DNA from: Schoenoplectus triqueter | Taxonomy: Eukaryota > Streptophyta > Magnoliopsida > Poales > Cyperaceae | DNA: 64,000 nucleotides | Direction of reading: 5' to 3' | Assembly: GCA_964058805.1 (NCBI GenBank) | Contig: CAXKVV010002144.1 | Coordinates: 1,178,001-1,242,000, forward strand | Shown: positions 61,201 to 64,000 of the stretch, piece by piece | How positions within the stretch are numbered: position 1 is the stretch's first letter | Layout of the letters: each line of letters begins with the position of its first letter | Position numbers and translations under genes: made by a program | Notes under the pieces: generated by a model | What the model was told of the DNA's origin: nothing | Databases searched by the model: none | What the model saw: only the letters and a program-made list of their open reading frames with translations

Positions 61201-64000
61201 CCGAAATCGAGTCCGGGCGCGCAACATGTGAAAACGGGACCCGACGCCCTCGGTACCGCCGAAAACGAGTCAGGGCTCGCAAAACATGAAAATAGGACTC
61301 GTCGCCCTCTGTACCTCCAAAAATGAGTCCGGGCGCCCAAAACATGAGAACGGGACCCGACAGCCTCGGCGTTGCCGAAAATGAGTCCGAGAGCGCAAAA
61401 CATGAAAACGGGTCTCGACGCCATCGGTACCGCCGAAAATGAGTCGGGGAGCGCAAAACATGAAAACGGGACCCGACGCCTTCGGTACCGCCGAAAACGA
61501 GTCCGGGAGCGCAAAACATGAAAACGGTCCCGACGCCATCGGTACCGCCGAAAACGAGTCGGGGAGCGCTAAACATGAAAACGGGACCCGACGCCCTCGT
61601 TACCGCCGAAAACGAGTCCGGGAGCGCAAAACATGAAAATGGGACCCAACGCCCTCGGTACCGCCCAAACGAGTCCGGGAGCGCAAAACATGAAAACGGG
61701 ACTCGACGCCCTCGGGACCGCCGAAACCGATTCCGGGCGCGCAAAACATGAAAACGAGACCCGACGCCCTCGGCGCCGCCGAAAACGAGTCCGAGAGCGC
61801 AAAACATGAAAACGGGTCTCGACGCCATCGGTACCGTCGAAAATGAGTCGGGGAGCGGAAAACGTGAAAAAGGGATCCGACGTTCTCGGTACCGCTGAAA
61901 CAGGGTCCGGGCGCGCAAAACATGAAAATGGGTCCCGACGCCCTCGGTACCGCCGAAACAGAGTCCGGGCGCGCAAAATGTGAAAACGGGACCCGACGCC
62001 CTCGGTACCGTCGAAAACGAGTTCGAGCTACCAATTTAAGAAAACGAGACCCGACGCACTCGGTACCGCCGAAATTGATTCCGGGCACGCAAAACATGAA
62101 AACGGGACCCGACGCCCTCGGTACCGCCGAAAACGAGTCCGGGCTCGCAAAACATGAAAATGGGACCCGTCGCCCTCTGTACCTCCAAAAATGAGTCCGG
62201 CTGCCAAAAAAATGAAAACGGGACCCGACAGCCTTGGCGCCGTCGAAAATGAGTCCGAGAGCGCAAAACATGAAAACGGGTCTCGACGCCATCGGTACCG
62301 CCGAAAATGACTCGGGGAGCGTAATACATGAAAACGGGACCCGACGCCCTCGGTACCGCCGAAAATGAGTCCGGGAGCGCAAAACACGAAAACGGGACCC
62401 GACGCCCTCGGTACCGCCGAAAACGAGTCCGGGCTCGCAAAACATGAAAATGGGACCCGTCGCCCTCTGTACCTCCAAAAATGAGTCCGGGCGCCCAAAA
62501 CATGAAAACGGGACCCGACGCCTTCGGTACCGCCGAAAACGAGTCCGGAAGCGCAAAACATGAAAACGGGACCCGACGCCCTCGGTACTGCCGAAAACGA
62601 GTCCGGGAGCGCAAAACATGAAAATGGGACCCCACGCCCTCGGTAGCGCCGAAAACGATTCCGGGAGCGCAAAACATGAAAACGAGACCCGACGCCCTCG
62701 GGACCGCGGAAATCGAGTCCGGGCTCGCAAAACATGAAAACGAGACCGAACGCTCTCAGCGCCGCCGAAAACGAGTCTGAGAGCGCAAAACAAGAAAACG
62801 GGTCTCGACGCCATCGGTACCGTCGAAAATAAGTCGGGGAGCGCAAAACATGAAAAAGGGATCCGACGCCCTCGGTACCGCCGAAACAGGGTCCGGGCGC
62901 GCAAAACATGAAAATGGGACCCGACGCCCTCGGTTCCGCCGAAAACGAGTTCGAGCTACCAAATTAAGAAAACGAGACCCGACCCCCTCGGTACCGCCGA
63001 AAACGAGTCCGGGTTCGCAAAACATGAAAATGGGACTCGTCGACCTCTGTACCTCCAAAAATGAGTCCGGGCTCCCAAAACATGAAAACGGGACCCGACA
63101 GCCTCGGCGCCGCCGAAAACGAGTCCGAGAGCGCAAAACATTAAAACGGGTCCCGATGCCATCGGTACCGCCGAAAATGAGTCGGGGAGCCTAAAACATG
63201 AAAAAGGGACCCGACGCCCTCGGTACCGCCGAAAATGAGTCCGGGAGCGCAACACATGAAAACGGGACCCGACGCCCACGGTACCGCCGAAAACGAGTCC
63301 GGGCGCGCAAAACATGAAAATGGGACCCGTCGCCCTCTGTACCTCCAAAAATGAGTCCGGGCGCCCAAAACATGAAAACGGGACCCGACGCCGTCGGTAC
63401 CTTCGAAAACGCGCCCGGGAGCGCAAAACATGAAAACGGGACTCGACGCCCTCGGTACCGCCGAAAACGAGTCCGTGAGCGCAAAACATGAAAATGGGAC
63501 CCGACGCCCTCGGTACCGCCGAAACCGAGTTCGGGCGCGTAAAACATGAAAACGGGACCCGACGCCCTCGGTACCGCCGAAACAGAGTTCGGGCGCGCAA
63601 AACATGAAAACCGGACCCGACGCCCTCGGTACCGCCGAAAACGAGACCCGACGCACTCGGTACCGCCGAAATCGAGTCCGGGCACGCAAAACATGAAAAC
63701 GGGACCCGACGCCCTCGGTACCCCCGAAACCAAGTCCGGGCACGCAAAACGTGAAAACGGGACCCGGCGCCCTCGGTTCCGCCAAAAACGAGTTCGAGCA
63801 CCCAAATTAAGAAAACGAGACCCGACGCACTCGGTACCGCCGAAATCGAGTCCGGGCGCCCAAAACATGAAAACGGGACCCGACGCCCTCGGTACCGCCG
63901 AAATCGAGTCCGGGAGCGCAAAACATGAAAACGGGACCCGACGCCCTCGGTACCGCCAAAACCGAGTTCGGGCGTGCAAAACATGAAAACGGGACCGACG
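52238..64000. repeat. Satellite B, 58-bp GC- and CpG-rich tandem array
   Basis: GCGCAAAACATG recurs every 58 bp (for example 52686, 52744, 52802), giving about 200 copies to the window edge. A typical monomer runs GCGCAAAACATGAAAACGGG, then ACCCGACGCCCTCGGTACCG, then CCGAAAACGAGTCCGGGA. It carries about ten CpG sites and an 8-bp palindrome, CGGTACCG. Copies vary by substitutions, many of them CpG to TpG or CpA, and by rare indels. All copies point the same way. Because 58 is not a multiple of three and the minus strand has no stop in any frame of the consensus, very long minus-strand open frames (up to 1555 codons) arise with a 58-residue period. I regard these as non-coding. The array runs off the right edge. 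Confidence 0.97.
60371..63789. repeat. Emerging higher-order repeat in satellite B (~14-16 monomers)
   Basis: A marker monomer containing GAGCTACCAAATTAAG starts blocks at 60371, 61151, 62022 and 62950 (with a related monomer near 63790), at distances of 780, 871, 928 and 840 bp. After each marker the same sequence of variant monomers follows: one ending AAATCGAGTCCGGG, one with CCTCTGTACCTCC, one with GACAGCC...GGCG, one with CCGAGAGCGC and one with GACGCCATCGG plus GAGTCGGGGAGC. Some blocks lack one or more members. Related markers also occur at 54243, 54981, 58170, 59736 and 60257 with less regular spacing. Confidence 0.75.

Noticed and set aside
52168..63984. Many long minus-strand open frames (up to 1555 codons) with cysteine- and arginine-rich repeats
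   Set aside because: They are the 58-bp satellite read in cycling phases. They overlap each other in all frames, have no domain and start at arbitrary points. Treated as non-coding.

Overview
The window is repeat DNA from a nuclear plant genome, and no host protein gene, rRNA or tRNA is visible in it. The plant assignment rests on the Ty3/gypsy element in the middle. It has Tat-lineage architecture: Gag, protease, reverse transcriptase, a degenerate RNase H, a second 'archaeal-type' RNase H and integrase, with no chromodomain. Very long LTRs and long satellite arrays fit a flowering plant with a repeat-rich genome. I cannot name the species.

Layout. (1) 1-25594 is an AT-rich satellite (satellite A). 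Ten related monomers of 178-188 bp form a higher-order repeat (HOR) of 1835-1836 bp, present as 13 complete units plus the first part of a fourteenth. (2) 25595-49187 is one intact 23.6 kb LTR retrotransposon inserted into unit 14. It has LTRs of 6198 and 6200 bp, a 5-bp target duplication (ATATG at 25590-25594 and 49188-49192), a primer-binding site at 31798-31816 and a single gag-pol frame at 31894-41019 broken by two in-frame stops. (3) 49193-52237 continues satellite A in exact phase: the rest of unit 14, unit 15 and a truncated unit 16. (4) 52238-64000 is an unrelated GC- and CpG-rich satellite (satellite B) with a 58-bp monomer, about 200 copies, running off the right edge.

The element is young. 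By eye I count about 11 substitutions and 2 one-base indels between the LTRs, near 0.2%. Its gag-pol keeps the catalytic residues I can check for reverse transcriptase, the second RNase H and integrase, and a plausible protease site, but it has stops after reverse transcriptase and inside the second RNase H. It looks like a recent insertion that is not autonomous as it stands.

The most unusual signal is inside the LTRs. Downstream of the TATA box, between about 29.94 and 31.33 kb (and again at 47.34-48.72 kb), lies a chain of more than 20 small stem-loops in several families. Within a family the loop is nearly constant while the stem changes by paired substitutions, and most imperfect pairs are G.T as read on the + strand (G.U in the sense RNA). 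This is the pattern expected of RNA hairpins kept by selection in the element's transcript. I know of no description of it. Other points of interest are an LTR end that has swallowed a copy of the primer-binding site, a duplicated zinc-binding module flanking the protease, compensatory changes in a dyad motif of satellite A, and recently formed higher-order structure in both satellites.
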